Assembly: GCA_902558105.1 (NCBI GenBank)
Contig: CACECR010000010.1
Location: forward strand, 1-32,047
DNA length: 32,047 nucleotides
Source of the DNA: an uncultured Candidatus Marinamargulisbacteria bacterium
GTDB lineage: Bacteria; Margulisbacteria; Marinamargulisbacteria; UBA817; CACECR01
Reading direction: 5' to 3'
The notes beneath the pieces are model-generated. The model was given only the letters and a program-made list of their open reading frames with translations. It had not been told where the DNA came from and did no database searches. Positions within the stretch are counted from its first letter, which is position 1. Each line of letters begins with the position of its first letter. This document shows, one piece after another, positions 7,381 to 16,861 of this stretch. The translations under genes were made by a program, and so were the position numbers.

Positions 7381-8499
7381 ATGTTAAATTTTAAACGAAT
7401 AAGCTTTAGCAATCCAACAAACGATACTACTATCGTTGTAATAAATGATGAAGAAAAGACAGCTTCATCTAATACAGTTGTTCCTTTAGAAGACAATAAA
7501 ATTAAGGAATATTTAGAAACTATACAAAAATCCAAACCTTTTAAACTTAAGCAACTTATATCGATGATGGCCTGCTATACTGCTGCTCATGGAATTATTT
7601 CAGACGCAACAGAAACAACAACAAATAAATATGCCGCACTTTTATTGCTTGCAAATATTATTCCAACACTCTATAGATACGGATCAAACAAGACCTCTAA
7701 GCTAAGAGACCCTTACATTTTAGGCTCCCAATATCATCGATTCATTACGTATGTCGCTATTGCAGCTGAATGCAAAACAGGAATCAGCTTCCTCACTAAT
7801 CACATGTCACTTGGAACATCAACTGTTATTCTACTTTGTACACTACCAACAATTAACAAACAATTATATCCACCAAAATTTTACAACCAAACACAATGGT
7901 CAATTACAAACACTTCAACCTTCAAATACATAAATAGCATTGAAAAAGACAATCCAGAAAAAGCCTATTATACAAATTTAATGTTAGCATCACTCATTAG
8001 CTTCGGAATAAATTTTATTCCAATAACTAGTCAAACCGATCGAAATACAACCTCTAAAGAAACTGAAAACTCAACACAATTCCTACTACTATATGCCGGA
8101 ACTCCATTACTAATCATCAGCTCTATTTTAGTAAATTATGTTTATGCAAAATATAACAATATTGAGTCTGAAGAATTGAGACAAATTCCTTTTAAACTGA
8201 AAGACTTACTCCCAATCTCCACACAACCCTCAAAAGACTTAATTCAAAATGAAACACCTGAAATCATTACATTTAGCTTATTAGTAGTGTCCTTAAGTAT
8301 TTATAGCATTATACATTCTCAAGAAAATGGAGACTATGTATGGCTAATATATTTAGGAACATTAAGTATTTCCAACTTTTTTATCAAACCCATTATGGCA
8401 CTGCTAAAAAAATGTCAAATTCCTCTACCTCAACATTTTATAGGTGAAGAAATTAAAAAACACCAACTATATAATCAAGAAAACTTCTCAACTATATAA
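7381..8499 (+). CDS. Polytopic membrane protein of unknown function
   Basis: I do not recognise this 372-residue protein. A hydrophilic N-terminus of about 60 residues is followed by some seven or eight hydrophobic segments (for example ISMMACYTAAHGI, YAALLLLANIIPTL, TVILLCTLPTI, NLMLASLISFGINFI, LLYAGTPLLIISSILV, IITFSLLVVSLSIYSII and VWLIYLGTLSISNFF). Short soluble loops rich in Asn, Thr and Glu separate them. It lies 21 nt after the TrpD2-like gene on the same strand and its last 12 nt overlap the end of the convergent histidine kinase. Location in the inner membrane is likely; function is unknown. Confidence 0.7.
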   Translation: MLNFKRISFSNPTNDTTIVVINDEEKTASSNTVVPLEDNKIKEYLETIQKSKPFKLKQLISMMACYTAAHGIISDATETTTNKYAALLLLANIIPTLYRYGSNKTSKLRDPYILGSQYHRFITYVAIAAECKTGISFLTNHMSLGTSTVILLCTLPTINKQLYPPKFYNQTQWSITNTSTFKYINSIEKDNPEKAYYTNLMLASLISFGINFIPITSQTDRNTTSKETENSTQFLLLYAGTPLLIISSILVNYVYAKYNNIESEELRQIPFKLKDLLPISTQPSKDLIQNETPEIITFSLLVVSLSIYSIIHSQENGDYVWLIYLGTLSISNFFIKPIMALLKKCQIPLPQHFIGEEIKKHQLYNQENFSTI

Positions 8500-11388
8500 T
8501 GACGATTCTCTTGGAATCACAATCTTAAACGTAGAACCCGAACCCACTTTAGAAATCACTGAAATATCACCGTCATGGGCCTTAATAATTTGATGCACAA
8601 CCGACATACCTAAACCAGTACCCGTTACTTTCGTTGTATAAAAAGGATCAAACAAATGTTGAATTCGATCCAATTCAATTCCACACCCATTATCTTGAAT
8701 TACAAGTTCAGAATAATCCTCTGACACATGAGACGTTGAAATACTTATCGCCGGATTATCCACCTCTTTTAATGAATCAATCGCATTAAGTAATAAGTTC
8801 AAAATAACTTGCTCAAACTGATCTTTATCCACAAATAGTTCAAAATCCACAGAACTTTCAACATGAATCAACTTACGCTTATCACTTGCGACTAATTTAC
8901 CTAATACAAAGACTCTCTCCATTAACGTTAAAAAACAAATATTATTTCGATTAGGTTTCAAAGGCTTCCCAAGCTGAACCAAAGAATCACACAATGACGC
9001 AATGCGATCAATTTGAGGTGGAACAATTGACATATATCGATCTTTAAACCCATCTGTTTTATATTTTTTAGTCAATAATTGTGTAAATGTTCGTATCGCC
9101 ACTAATGGATTTTTGATTTCATGAGCTACACCAGCCGCTAATGTCCCTAGAGAACTTTGATGAGACACATGATTCACTTGCTGCTCTAACAATCGTTGAT
9201 CTGAAACATCTGTAAATACCAACACAATACCAGAATCAATAGAAGCAATAGATACAGCATAAATATAAACTTGCTTATCACGATTAAGTTTAAACTCAAT
9301 ATTTCGACTCTCTCCAGACTCTAAAGAATCCACTATTAATTGAAACTCAGGTAACGAGTCAATTAATGATGTGACTGGTTTATGAATTAGGTTCCATAAC
9401 GATGTATTAAGTAACTTTTCACCTGAACGATTAATGCCAGTAATGTTAAACGATTTATCCAATAATAAAACAGGTGTAATCAACTGCTCTAAAATTAATT
9501 CATTATAAACTTTAGTATCTCTTAATTCGTCATAAGTATGAAAATTGGCATAAGAAACCTGCAATAACTGCAACACAGTTTCTACAATTAAGTATTGAGA
9601 AATTGGAAACACATTGGTATCCGATTTAAAAAATGTACAAATAACCGCATAGCATCCATTTTGATCGGCTAAATAAAAAAGAAGTGCTGTTCGTGTGCCA
9701 GAATGTTCAAATAAAGTCGCCATTAAATGCTCATCAATTAATTCCGTCGAATCTCGATACAATTGATACCCTGACTCATAAACAATAGGTACCTTATTTT
9801 GAAAAGGAAAAACTGAATCAAGATCAGCTTTAGAAAAATCAGAAAAAAATGACTTTGAAGCATAAGTTGTTTCCCATTGATTATTGCTTCTATTCTTCTC
9901 ATAAACAATGCCTAATTTAGAAGAGAATATAGCATTTAAATATTTGGCCCATATCGTATATAAGTCCGTTGTAGTCATTAACTCATTGAGTGCCAATGCA
10001 AACTCATTTGTTAACTCCATTAAATCTTTATTAAACATCAACTTTTGATAATAAATAGCATTTTGAAAAACTGCCGATAGATAATGGCTTACCATGTTCA
10101 AAAATACTTTTTCATTAAACGTATAAGAATGTGACGGACGTGAATATAAAATTAAAAATATTAAATAATTCCCATGGATTTTAACAGGCATAATAAGTTC
10201 GATATCCTGTTTATCGAAAAATGATTTACAACACACCCAATTTTCAGGGCAATTTACACGTCCAAAAGAACTTAAATCAACTAAAGATCGATCATAATAG
10301 GAAAACTCATCAAAAAAGCTAAGAAAATCAATACGGTTTTCAGTTAGAAACGTGTTTAACTCCTCTGAAATGTCTCCAACTAAATACCCACTAAACGAAA
10401 ACAATTGAACCGTATTTGATGATAACGCTTTTGACATATAATTAACCAATTGAGATGAAATTTGTTTTAAATGCAAAATATTAGAAAAATGAAATGTAAA
10501 CTCAGTAAATTTATCTTCAATTGAAAATAACTCAGAAACAAAACGATTCATAATTTTTTCTTTAAAATCTGTAATTATTGGAAATAAGAAATACAAGATA
10601 CTAGATAATAAAATCAAGAGACCCAAAATAGGAAGTTCAACCCAAGTAAAAATCAATTGCTTACATTCGATTAAAACAACAAAGAGAATGGTAAATAACG
10701 AATAAAATACAATTTGATCAAAGAGCTGGTACCGATATAAAACTCGAAGTTCCGAAAAAAAACTATAACTTAACGCAATAAATGCCACTAAAAAAGAAAA
10801 CGACACTAAAATCAAATCAATAAAAACAGCGTAGTCAAAAATACGTGACAACACAGTCGTTGCTAATAATATACTTAGAGAGAAAATGAGAGAACATAAC
10901 AGAATTTTAGACAAAACGACTTGTCTGATATACTTAGGTTGATCTTGCTTGACATTGAAAATAGCCATCGCCAAAATCAAATAAAATAACGCAAGAATAA
11001 CAGGCACATAAGATGATATTAAAGATGAATAATCATAAAATAATCCATAAAAATATGACATACTTAATGTAGTTAAAAACAATACATAAAAACAAATAGC
11101 CCCCAGTTGAATCATCCTTAAGAACTTAGAAAAGACCATCAAAAAATACAAAATAATATGTAGCACTGCAACAATTAAAGTAAAAAACACAAGTCCATAC
11201 AAAGATTGAAAAGTAACAACATCATTAAAAAACAAGTAATGAATGGGAAATCCCAACATCAACATTGAATGAATAAAAATAGGCAGTCGATATGTCGCAT
11301 TAACTTCATTATTTGAATTAACAAAAAAAGAAGTGATAGAAATCGATAGAATAGATAATACGATCGCTAAAAAACTATATAGAATCAT
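8488..11388 (-). CDS. Membrane sensor histidine kinase with GAF and PAS domains (canonical HisKA)
   Basis: The protein has 966 residues. Residues 1 to about 275 hold some nine membrane helices. A GAF-like region (about 290-610, probably two domains) and a PAS domain (about 625-735, VLLLDKSFNITGINRSGE) follow. HisKA contains AGVAHEIKNPL with the phospho-accepting His at 756. The ATPase domain has the N box (ILNLLLNAIDS), G1 (DNGCGI), F box (FDPFYTT) and G2 (GTGLGMS). Receiver and DNA-binding domains are absent and no response regulator is in the window. Translation is coupled to the upstream kinase through TAATG, with AGGAG just before it. The layout recalls XrtA-associated PrsK-type kinases, but the partner is unknown. 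The ligand is unknown. Confidence 0.93.
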   Translation of the reverse strand: MILYSFLAIVLSILSISITSFFVNSNNEVNATYRLPIFIHSMLMLGFPIHYLFFNDVVTFQSLYGLVFFTLIVAVLHIILYFLMVFSKFLRMIQLGAICFYVLFLTTLSMSYFYGLFYDYSSLISSYVPVILALFYLILAMAIFNVKQDQPKYIRQVVLSKILLCSLIFSLSILLATTVLSRIFDYAVFIDLILVSFSFLVAFIALSYSFFSELRVLYRYQLFDQIVFYSLFTILFVVLIECKQLIFTWVELPILGLLILLSSILYFLFPIITDFKEKIMNRFVSELFSIEDKFTEFTFHFSNILHLKQISSQLVNYMSKALSSNTVQLFSFSGYLVGDISEELNTFLTENRIDFLSFFDEFSYYDRSLVDLSSFGRVNCPENWVCCKSFFDKQDIELIMPVKIHGNYLIFLILYSRPSHSYTFNEKVFLNMVSHYLSAVFQNAIYYQKLMFNKDLMELTNEFALALNELMTTTDLYTIWAKYLNAIFSSKLGIVYEKNRSNNQWETTYASKSFFSDFSKADLDSVFPFQNKVPIVYESGYQLYRDSTELIDEHLMATLFEHSGTRTALLFYLADQNGCYAVICTFFKSDTNVFPISQYLIVETVLQLLQVSYANFHTYDELRDTKVYNELILEQLITPVLLLDKSFNITGINRSGEKLLNTSLWNLIHKPVTSLIDSLPEFQLIVDSLESGESRNIEFKLNRDKQVYIYAVSIASIDSGIVLVFTDVSDQRLLEQQVNHVSHQSSLGTLAAGVAHEIKNPLVAIRTFTQLLTKKYKTDGFKDRYMSIVPPQIDRIASLCDSLVQLGKPLKPNRNNICFLTLMERVFVLGKLVASDKRKLIHVESSVDFELFVDKDQFEQVILNLLLNAIDSLKEVDNPAISISTSHVSEDYSELVIQDNGCGIELDRIQHLFDPFYTTKVTGTGLGMSVVHQIIKAHDGDISVISKVGSGSTFKIVIPRESSLYS

Positions 11389-14231
11389 TACGACGCTCCT
11401 TTAGTATATAGTGGCATCTTAATCAAAACCTCAACACCATCATCCAAACTAGTTACTAGAAGTTCTCCTAAGTGATCCTCAATAATTCGCTTCGCAATAG
11501 TTAACCCTAATCCATTTCGTTTGGGCTTTGTTGTAAAAAAAGGATCAAAAATTTGTGATTGTTTCACCAATTCTATTCCAATACCATAATCACGAATGGC
11601 AACCACACAACTAGCATCAACAATATTAAACGAACAAAAAACGCCCCCCCCTTTACCATTAAATGATTCAATCGCATTAATTAAACAGTTCAACACGACT
11701 TGCAATAACTGATTATAATCACCTTTAACAATAATCGCTTGCTCAAAGTCATCATTAATTGAAACATTATGTAATGACAAATCTCCTTTAACAAGACCTT
11801 GTGCTTCCTTAAACAATGTATTTAAATTAACAGGCATAAATTGCACAGGGCTGGGCTTGCCTAAGCGCAGTAATGATTGACACAACGAATTAATGTGATC
11901 AACATGATTCGAAATAGTTTCCGAAAGCTCAAACATTTGAGATTCATCTCCCCACACATCCGATAACTGATTCATATTCATTTGCAAGCTACTGATAGGG
12001 CGTCCGATTTCACGAGATAATCCACGAGACAAATTACTTAAAGACGCCAAACGATCAGACTGCTCCAACTGTCGTTCAAGTTTTCTAAATCCAGTAATAT
12101 CCGTTAACAAACAAACGGTATCATAAGTATGTTTATAACTAACTCTTGTTGATGACGCTGTTAAAATGAGACCATTATCTAATTTAATTTCAAAAGAATT
12201 CACTTGCGTCACATTACATACATAATCTAAAAAAGACTGTAAGGAACTCTCCAAATCTAGAGAATCTACAGCATGGCCTATCGCAGTCATCGATGTATTA
12301 AGAACTCGGGAACCTTCTGAGTTTAAATGTTTGATAGTTCCATGTTGATCAAAAATAACAATACCAACCAACATTGTATGTAAAACATCTTGATTATAGG
12401 TATTAGCCTTAATAATTTGATTATACAAATGGACCCGTTTATAAAATGAATGTAAAGAATGATGAAAAGAAGACAAGAGCTGTGTAAACACCATCGATCC
12501 ATCTAAGCGAACTCGAGTAAACCAAGCCAAATAATGGATATCTTCGTTTTCAGATTGAAAACTTAAAAAGACGATCGATTTAAAGTCATTAAGTTTAAAG
12601 AATTCGCGTAGTCCATCTGACAACTTATCGTAACTTAACTCATCTAATAAAATAGATTCTTCTCGAGACATTAAACCGTAAAAATATGAACGAACCTCAT
12701 TTACGAAAGAAAACTCATGCGGAAATTCAAGCTCAGGTACTTGAAAAAGTATTGAAATATCCTCCAAAGACTGAAATGAAACGATAAACTCACCAAAAAA
12801 ATCTTTATATAAAACAGGCGTACAACTTTTCATTAAGTCTAAAGTATTACTAATCGGCTTACTTGTGACAAATAATGAATTAAACCGCGATAAAATTTGG
12901 GAATACCGTATAATATCTTCATAATGACACACATGATCAAGCGCAATAGCCGTTCGATTAAGAAGCAAATTTATTAATTGACGATCTGTTTTTTCATAAG
13001 GTAATTCCACCGACTTAGAAGCCAAGCACAGTACAACCTGCAATCCCCTGGTTGTACTAATACCTCCAACTAATTCATACTGATCATCTAATGGATCATG
13101 CTTACAATCCTTAAGCTCTCCATTCACATTAGCTTCACCATCAAAAAATGTTGAAAATGGTAACGTCTGACCTGAATATGGATTCTGCCCTAATTTTGTT
13201 TGCGTAAATATTTCTCCAAGTTCATTCTTATAGTATAAAATCCACTCTTTCGGACGAATAGTCTCTAAAATAATGATCATAAAGTAATTAATAATATCCC
13301 CTGATTTTTGCAATAAAATTAAATTCTTATCATAAGTTGAAGAGACCTCTTGAAAACTATAAGATTGCCTAAAAAAGAAACGATCTGTAACCGTATTAAT
13401 ATACATAACAAACGATGGATAAATAGATAAAATTAAAAATGAAATCAAAAATAAACAAATCAATTCTTCTAGAGGCGATAAACTTAACAGTTGCGTAATA
13501 CTAATAAAAGATGCAAAAAATATAATGGACAAAACACCCATAACACATAAGTACACAACACTTCGCTTAATTATAATTCGTATATCTAGTAACTGATGTT
13601 TAATAATGGCATAAAAATGCAGAGCCATTGTTATAGGGTAAAATAAAGGCGCATAAATACTATACTGGCTCGACCCCACAAAAATTGGAACAACAAATAC
13701 AATAATTAGTCCAATAAAAAATGTACATGCGGTTCCAAAAACATAATATTTTAATTGCATTTTATTGATAGGGGATGACAGTTTCATTCCACGGAAAACA
13801 CCCATCAAAAATAAAATCATTCCCAATAGTAATACTACTAAAAAAACATCCCGCCCCATACCATAAATCACATCAAGATCCTTTGAAATATGTGTTGCAA
13901 AAAATGAATGAACTAAACCAAAGTACATATAAAAAGCTACAAAAATGATGCATATTGATTTCAAAAAAGGCGTAAAATTAAATTGTCTAACAGGATATAA
14001 CCAAGTAAAAAGTACATTTATTAACACAAATATCCCCGAAAAAACGTACGCACCATTCACCCAAAGCAACGATTGATACTGAAAAACATTTAAAATACTA
14101 AAAATCCATAAACCCGATGAAAGTGCAGATGCCGAGAATAAAAAACTATCTAAATTGCGTTTCCCAAAAACCCATGGCAAAATTGAAAAAATCGCACAAA
14201 TACAAATATATGAATAATAAAAGATGAACAT
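11388..14231 (-). CDS. Membrane histidine kinase paralogue lacking the phospho-accepting His
   Basis: The protein has 947 residues and the same plan as the downstream kinase: about eight N-terminal membrane helices (to about 280), a GAF-like middle, PAS near 610-725 (VGIVIFDQHGTIKHLN), then HisKA and the ATPase domain. In the HisKA motif the sequence is RGLSREIGRPIS, so the expected His is Arg740 (codon at 12012-12014) and the usual Asn of HExxNP is also Arg. The ATPase motifs look intact: LNCLINAIES, DYGIGI, FDPFFTT and NGLGLTIA. It probably binds ATP but cannot autophosphorylate in the usual way; it may act as a regulatory partner of the kinase below. A TTGATC-N18-TATAAT promoter ends 7 nt before the start. 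Confidence 0.92.
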   Translation of the reverse strand: MFIFYYSYICICAIFSILPWVFGKRNLDSFLFSASALSSGLWIFSILNVFQYQSLLWVNGAYVFSGIFVLINVLFTWLYPVRQFNFTPFLKSICIIFVAFYMYFGLVHSFFATHISKDLDVIYGMGRDVFLVVLLLGMILFLMGVFRGMKLSSPINKMQLKYYVFGTACTFFIGLIIVFVVPIFVGSSQYSIYAPLFYPITMALHFYAIIKHQLLDIRIIIKRSVVYLCVMGVLSIIFFASFISITQLLSLSPLEELICLFLISFLILSIYPSFVMYINTVTDRFFFRQSYSFQEVSSTYDKNLILLQKSGDIINYFMIIILETIRPKEWILYYKNELGEIFTQTKLGQNPYSGQTLPFSTFFDGEANVNGELKDCKHDPLDDQYELVGGISTTRGLQVVLCLASKSVELPYEKTDRQLINLLLNRTAIALDHVCHYEDIIRYSQILSRFNSLFVTSKPISNTLDLMKSCTPVLYKDFFGEFIVSFQSLEDISILFQVPELEFPHEFSFVNEVRSYFYGLMSREESILLDELSYDKLSDGLREFFKLNDFKSIVFLSFQSENEDIHYLAWFTRVRLDGSMVFTQLLSSFHHSLHSFYKRVHLYNQIIKANTYNQDVLHTMLVGIVIFDQHGTIKHLNSEGSRVLNTSMTAIGHAVDSLDLESSLQSFLDYVCNVTQVNSFEIKLDNGLILTASSTRVSYKHTYDTVCLLTDITGFRKLERQLEQSDRLASLSNLSRGLSREIGRPISSLQMNMNQLSDVWGDESQMFELSETISNHVDHINSLCQSLLRLGKPSPVQFMPVNLNTLFKEAQGLVKGDLSLHNVSINDDFEQAIIVKGDYNQLLQVVLNCLINAIESFNGKGGGVFCSFNIVDASCVVAIRDYGIGIELVKQSQIFDPFFTTKPKRNGLGLTIAKRIIEDHLGELLVTSLDDGVEVLIKMPLYTKGAS

Positions 14232-14238
14232 TAGCTAT

Positions 14239-14268
14239 ATTATACAGTCCAAAAACTTAAAAGATCAA
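14239..14268 (-). promoter_or_regulatory. Promoter of the kinase pair (TTGATC-N18-TATAAT)
   Basis: On the minus strand TTGATC (14263-14268) and TATAAT (14239-14244) are 18 nt apart. The -10 ends 7 nt before the ATG at 14231 and no Shine-Dalgarno is present, so the kinase transcript would be leaderless. The -35 overlaps the end of the upstream 670-residue gene. Confidence 0.6.
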
Positions 14269-16277
14269 AACTTAGACGCCAACCATGGAAACCGTAGCAC
14301 AATTTGAAGCTTCATAATACTCCAATAGTCACCTTGGCAAACAACAGTGATATCCTCATTTGTCCAGGTCCCGTTATTTAATCGATAGAAGAGCTCTGAA
14401 AATTCATCTGTAATGGATTTAGGCATGTTCGTTCTAACAATGGCCGCTCTACCATCTAAACGTGTTACCGAATCAAAAAAGGAACATAAAACATTATGTT
14501 GATCTGATTTTCTTGGTTGATATTCATAAACGGGCACAGTTTTGTCAAGATATCCTGAATGAGTCAATCCAAAAAAAACATGTAATGGATGTAAGTTAGT
14601 CTTGTCTGCAATAGACTGTGAAGAATCTTCAAAAATAGCATAATCTCTCTTATACATTCTAAAACGGGCTTCATAAAAATCTTTACGAGATTTATACGAC
14701 TCCTGTAGATATGATAACTCAAAAACCTCTGGTTTAAATACACTAACTCCAAAATAAGGAGTTCCAACCATCGCAAATAGCGGCTCTAACTTTCTCGGGT
14801 CTACATCAAATTTATCTGAAACTTCGAAAGAACTACACACAAAATTAATAAACAAATTAGCCATCTCTATCGCAGATGACTTATCATCTAAAAATGTGTC
14901 AACATAGACTTTATTGACACCTGGATTCCAAACAAAAAAATCAATTAAAATTAATGCCCACTTAGCCACTTCTCTATGGGCTTCAAAAAATTCAATTATC
15001 TTTTCTATTTTTTCTTCCAAACTAGAAGAATCTTGAAACAACTCATATAAATGCTCAGAATATTTATAAAGTTTATATAAATCTAACACTCGCCTTTTGG
15101 AATAAGAAGAATGATCCATTGAGGAAATATCGTTTAAAATATCATTACACCCTGACAAAATAGCTTTATTTTCAAAAAAAGCATAAAAAAGACTCAAACG
15201 ATTCCAACGACCAATATTATAATTTTTGGTTCGTCCAAAAACTTCCACCAACTGTAAAAAATCATTCCCATAGGCTTGATCCGTTCCAATGATTTCTTTC
15301 AATTCACTTGCACCTAATCCAAGCAATTGAAACCCATCTGCCCACTTTTGAGCAAGTTTAAAATCAAAGTGACTAGTAAATTTACATAATTCGCATTCGT
15401 TCCATAAGCTATGTTTTCTAGCAATATCTACAATCCAATTCCTAACATGATCAACCCGAGAAAAATCATACATTTTAAACAAGAACATTTGCATCACCGT
15501 TTTCACATTTGAATTAACAACAGCAAAACTACATGTACGATTAATATGTCGACCCGCATAATTAGGTGACGTAGCGTCCTTAGAAAGATAATGCAATAAA
15601 AAAATCAAAGACGGAGCCAAATTAAAGAAACGCTTACGTGAATCAATAACTATTGTATTAACAGTATCTTGAATCATAACTGGACGTGAAGATGACTTTT
15701 GTTGTGATGAACCATCTACTTTTCTAGGAAATTTTGGACTCATGAGCATTCGATATGAAATATGATAGCGTGCAGCGGAAACGAAACGATTTCGATCCAA
15801 ACATATTGCAAAAAGCTCTCTTCCTATTGTAGACGATATTGATTTAAACCGTTTGTCATTATATGTGGATAACTTATTAGTCCAAGAAAACTTAACTAAT
15901 TGATACCTCAAGATAGATAATAATAGTTGATTTGAATCACTTATCCTACATGGTAAATTATACCAATCAATATAATATACTTGAAACTCTCTCAAATCCC
16001 TTGGATCTAATCGTCTTGAGCCAACCTTAAACCCTTGAAATTCATTAATAAAAGCACTCAAAGTATTTTCAATATTTATTTTATCAACATGTTCTTCATA
16101 TAATCTATCAAAAACTGGAGTTGAGGATGGAGTTGAGGAATCACCAACGGATGTAGAATACGAATTATATAACGTTTGTAATGATTTAAAAGAGTCTGAT
16201 CCAAAGTAAGATTCTAAATAGCTTATATCAACAGGTTCTTTTAATTTAACAGCAATAACCTTAAATTGTACAATCAT
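14265..16277 (-). CDS. Unrecognised 670-residue soluble protein
   Basis: I recognise no domain. The protein is predicted soluble, rich in Phe, Tyr, Ser and Lys, largely helical, with no signal peptide or membrane helix. A short low-complexity Ser/Thr/Pro segment (SVGDSSTPSSTPVF) lies near residues 43-56. The N-terminus reads MIVQFKVIAVK, a loose echo of the MFKVIS start shared by other unusual proteins of the window. The start codon overlaps the stop of the preceding short acidic gene as TAATG, so the two are translationally coupled. The histidine kinase pair follows after 33 nt. A host-directed or envelope-associated role is possible but unsupported. Confidence 0.75.
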   Translation of the reverse strand: MIVQFKVIAVKLKEPVDISYLESYFGSDSFKSLQTLYNSYSTSVGDSSTPSSTPVFDRLYEEHVDKINIENTLSAFINEFQGFKVGSRRLDPRDLREFQVYYIDWYNLPCRISDSNQLLLSILRYQLVKFSWTNKLSTYNDKRFKSISSTIGRELFAICLDRNRFVSAARYHISYRMLMSPKFPRKVDGSSQQKSSSRPVMIQDTVNTIVIDSRKRFFNLAPSLIFLLHYLSKDATSPNYAGRHINRTCSFAVVNSNVKTVMQMFLFKMYDFSRVDHVRNWIVDIARKHSLWNECELCKFTSHFDFKLAQKWADGFQLLGLGASELKEIIGTDQAYGNDFLQLVEVFGRTKNYNIGRWNRLSLFYAFFENKAILSGCNDILNDISSMDHSSYSKRRVLDLYKLYKYSEHLYELFQDSSSLEEKIEKIIEFFEAHREVAKWALILIDFFVWNPGVNKVYVDTFLDDKSSAIEMANLFINFVCSSFEVSDKFDVDPRKLEPLFAMVGTPYFGVSVFKPEVFELSYLQESYKSRKDFYEARFRMYKRDYAIFEDSSQSIADKTNLHPLHVFFGLTHSGYLDKTVPVYEYQPRKSDQHNVLCSFFDSVTRLDGRAAIVRTNMPKSITDEFSELFYRLNNGTWTNEDITVVCQGDYWSIMKLQIVLRFPWLASKF

Positions 16278-16690
16278 TAAAGTACTTGAATTCCACCATT
16301 TTTTATCGAATTATGACGAAGTCTTGAAGATGAAAGCTCTCTAACATAAGCAAATTGTGCAGATGAAACCTGATCACCAATTGTACTGTTTTTTATGTAA
16401 CTTAAAAAATCTTGCCCAGGACATTCTTGAACGTTTCCACATAACTCCACTCTAAATTGAACATCACCCCCGTTTTCATACTCATACTCGTCACTTGAAT
16501 CATAGTAAATATCCTGTGGTGGGCTGCCAGGATATCCTGAATCACTAGAACAGGTAGTCTCTTGAGATGGTGAAGTGTCACCTCCATTATCATCAAAAGA
16601 ATGAAAAGATGTGTCAAAAGCATCCGCAGCAACAAAAGACACAACCTTATACATATCATATAAAATGCTAGAAGAAATGATGCCTATCAT
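16277..16690 (-). CDS. Short acidic low-complexity protein with MYKVVS segment
   Basis: The protein has up to 137 residues and no recognised domain. An in-frame ATG at 16654 gives MYKVVSFVAADAFD, which matches the M-[F/Y]-K-V-x-S start of the HicA-fusion and F-box family proteins downstream, so the true start may be 16654 (125 residues). Neither start has a clear Shine-Dalgarno. Residues 33-75 are acidic, Ser/Tyr/Gly-rich and probably disordered (YYDSSDEYEYENGGD). The C-terminal part has two Cys and a mixed helix pattern. It is the first gene of a packed minus-strand run and overlaps the next gene by 1 nt. Its role is unknown. Confidence 0.65.
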   Translation of the reverse strand: MIGIISSSILYDMYKVVSFVAADAFDTSFHSFDDNGGDTSPSQETTCSSDSGYPGSPPQDIYYDSSDEYEYENGGDVQFRVELCGNVQECPGQDFLSYIKNSTIGDQVSSAQFAYVRELSSSRLRHNSIKNGGIQVL

Positions 16691-16861
16691 TTAAAACCCA
16701 ACCTTGAAATTATTAGAAGTGTAAATATTATATAAAATATAAAAATATTGTCAAGCAAATTCAAGCATTTCAAGGTACAAAACTCGTACTACAGTAATAA
16801 TTATCCATATTTCAAAACTTATTAACATCAAATGAACGTTTAATTGGATAAAAAAATATAA

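Noticed and set aside
16402-16659. Alternative frame of 85 codons within the short acidic gene
   Set aside because: It overlaps completely, has no coupling or ribosome binding site and an unlikely composition; the frame coupled by TAATG to the next gene is preferred.
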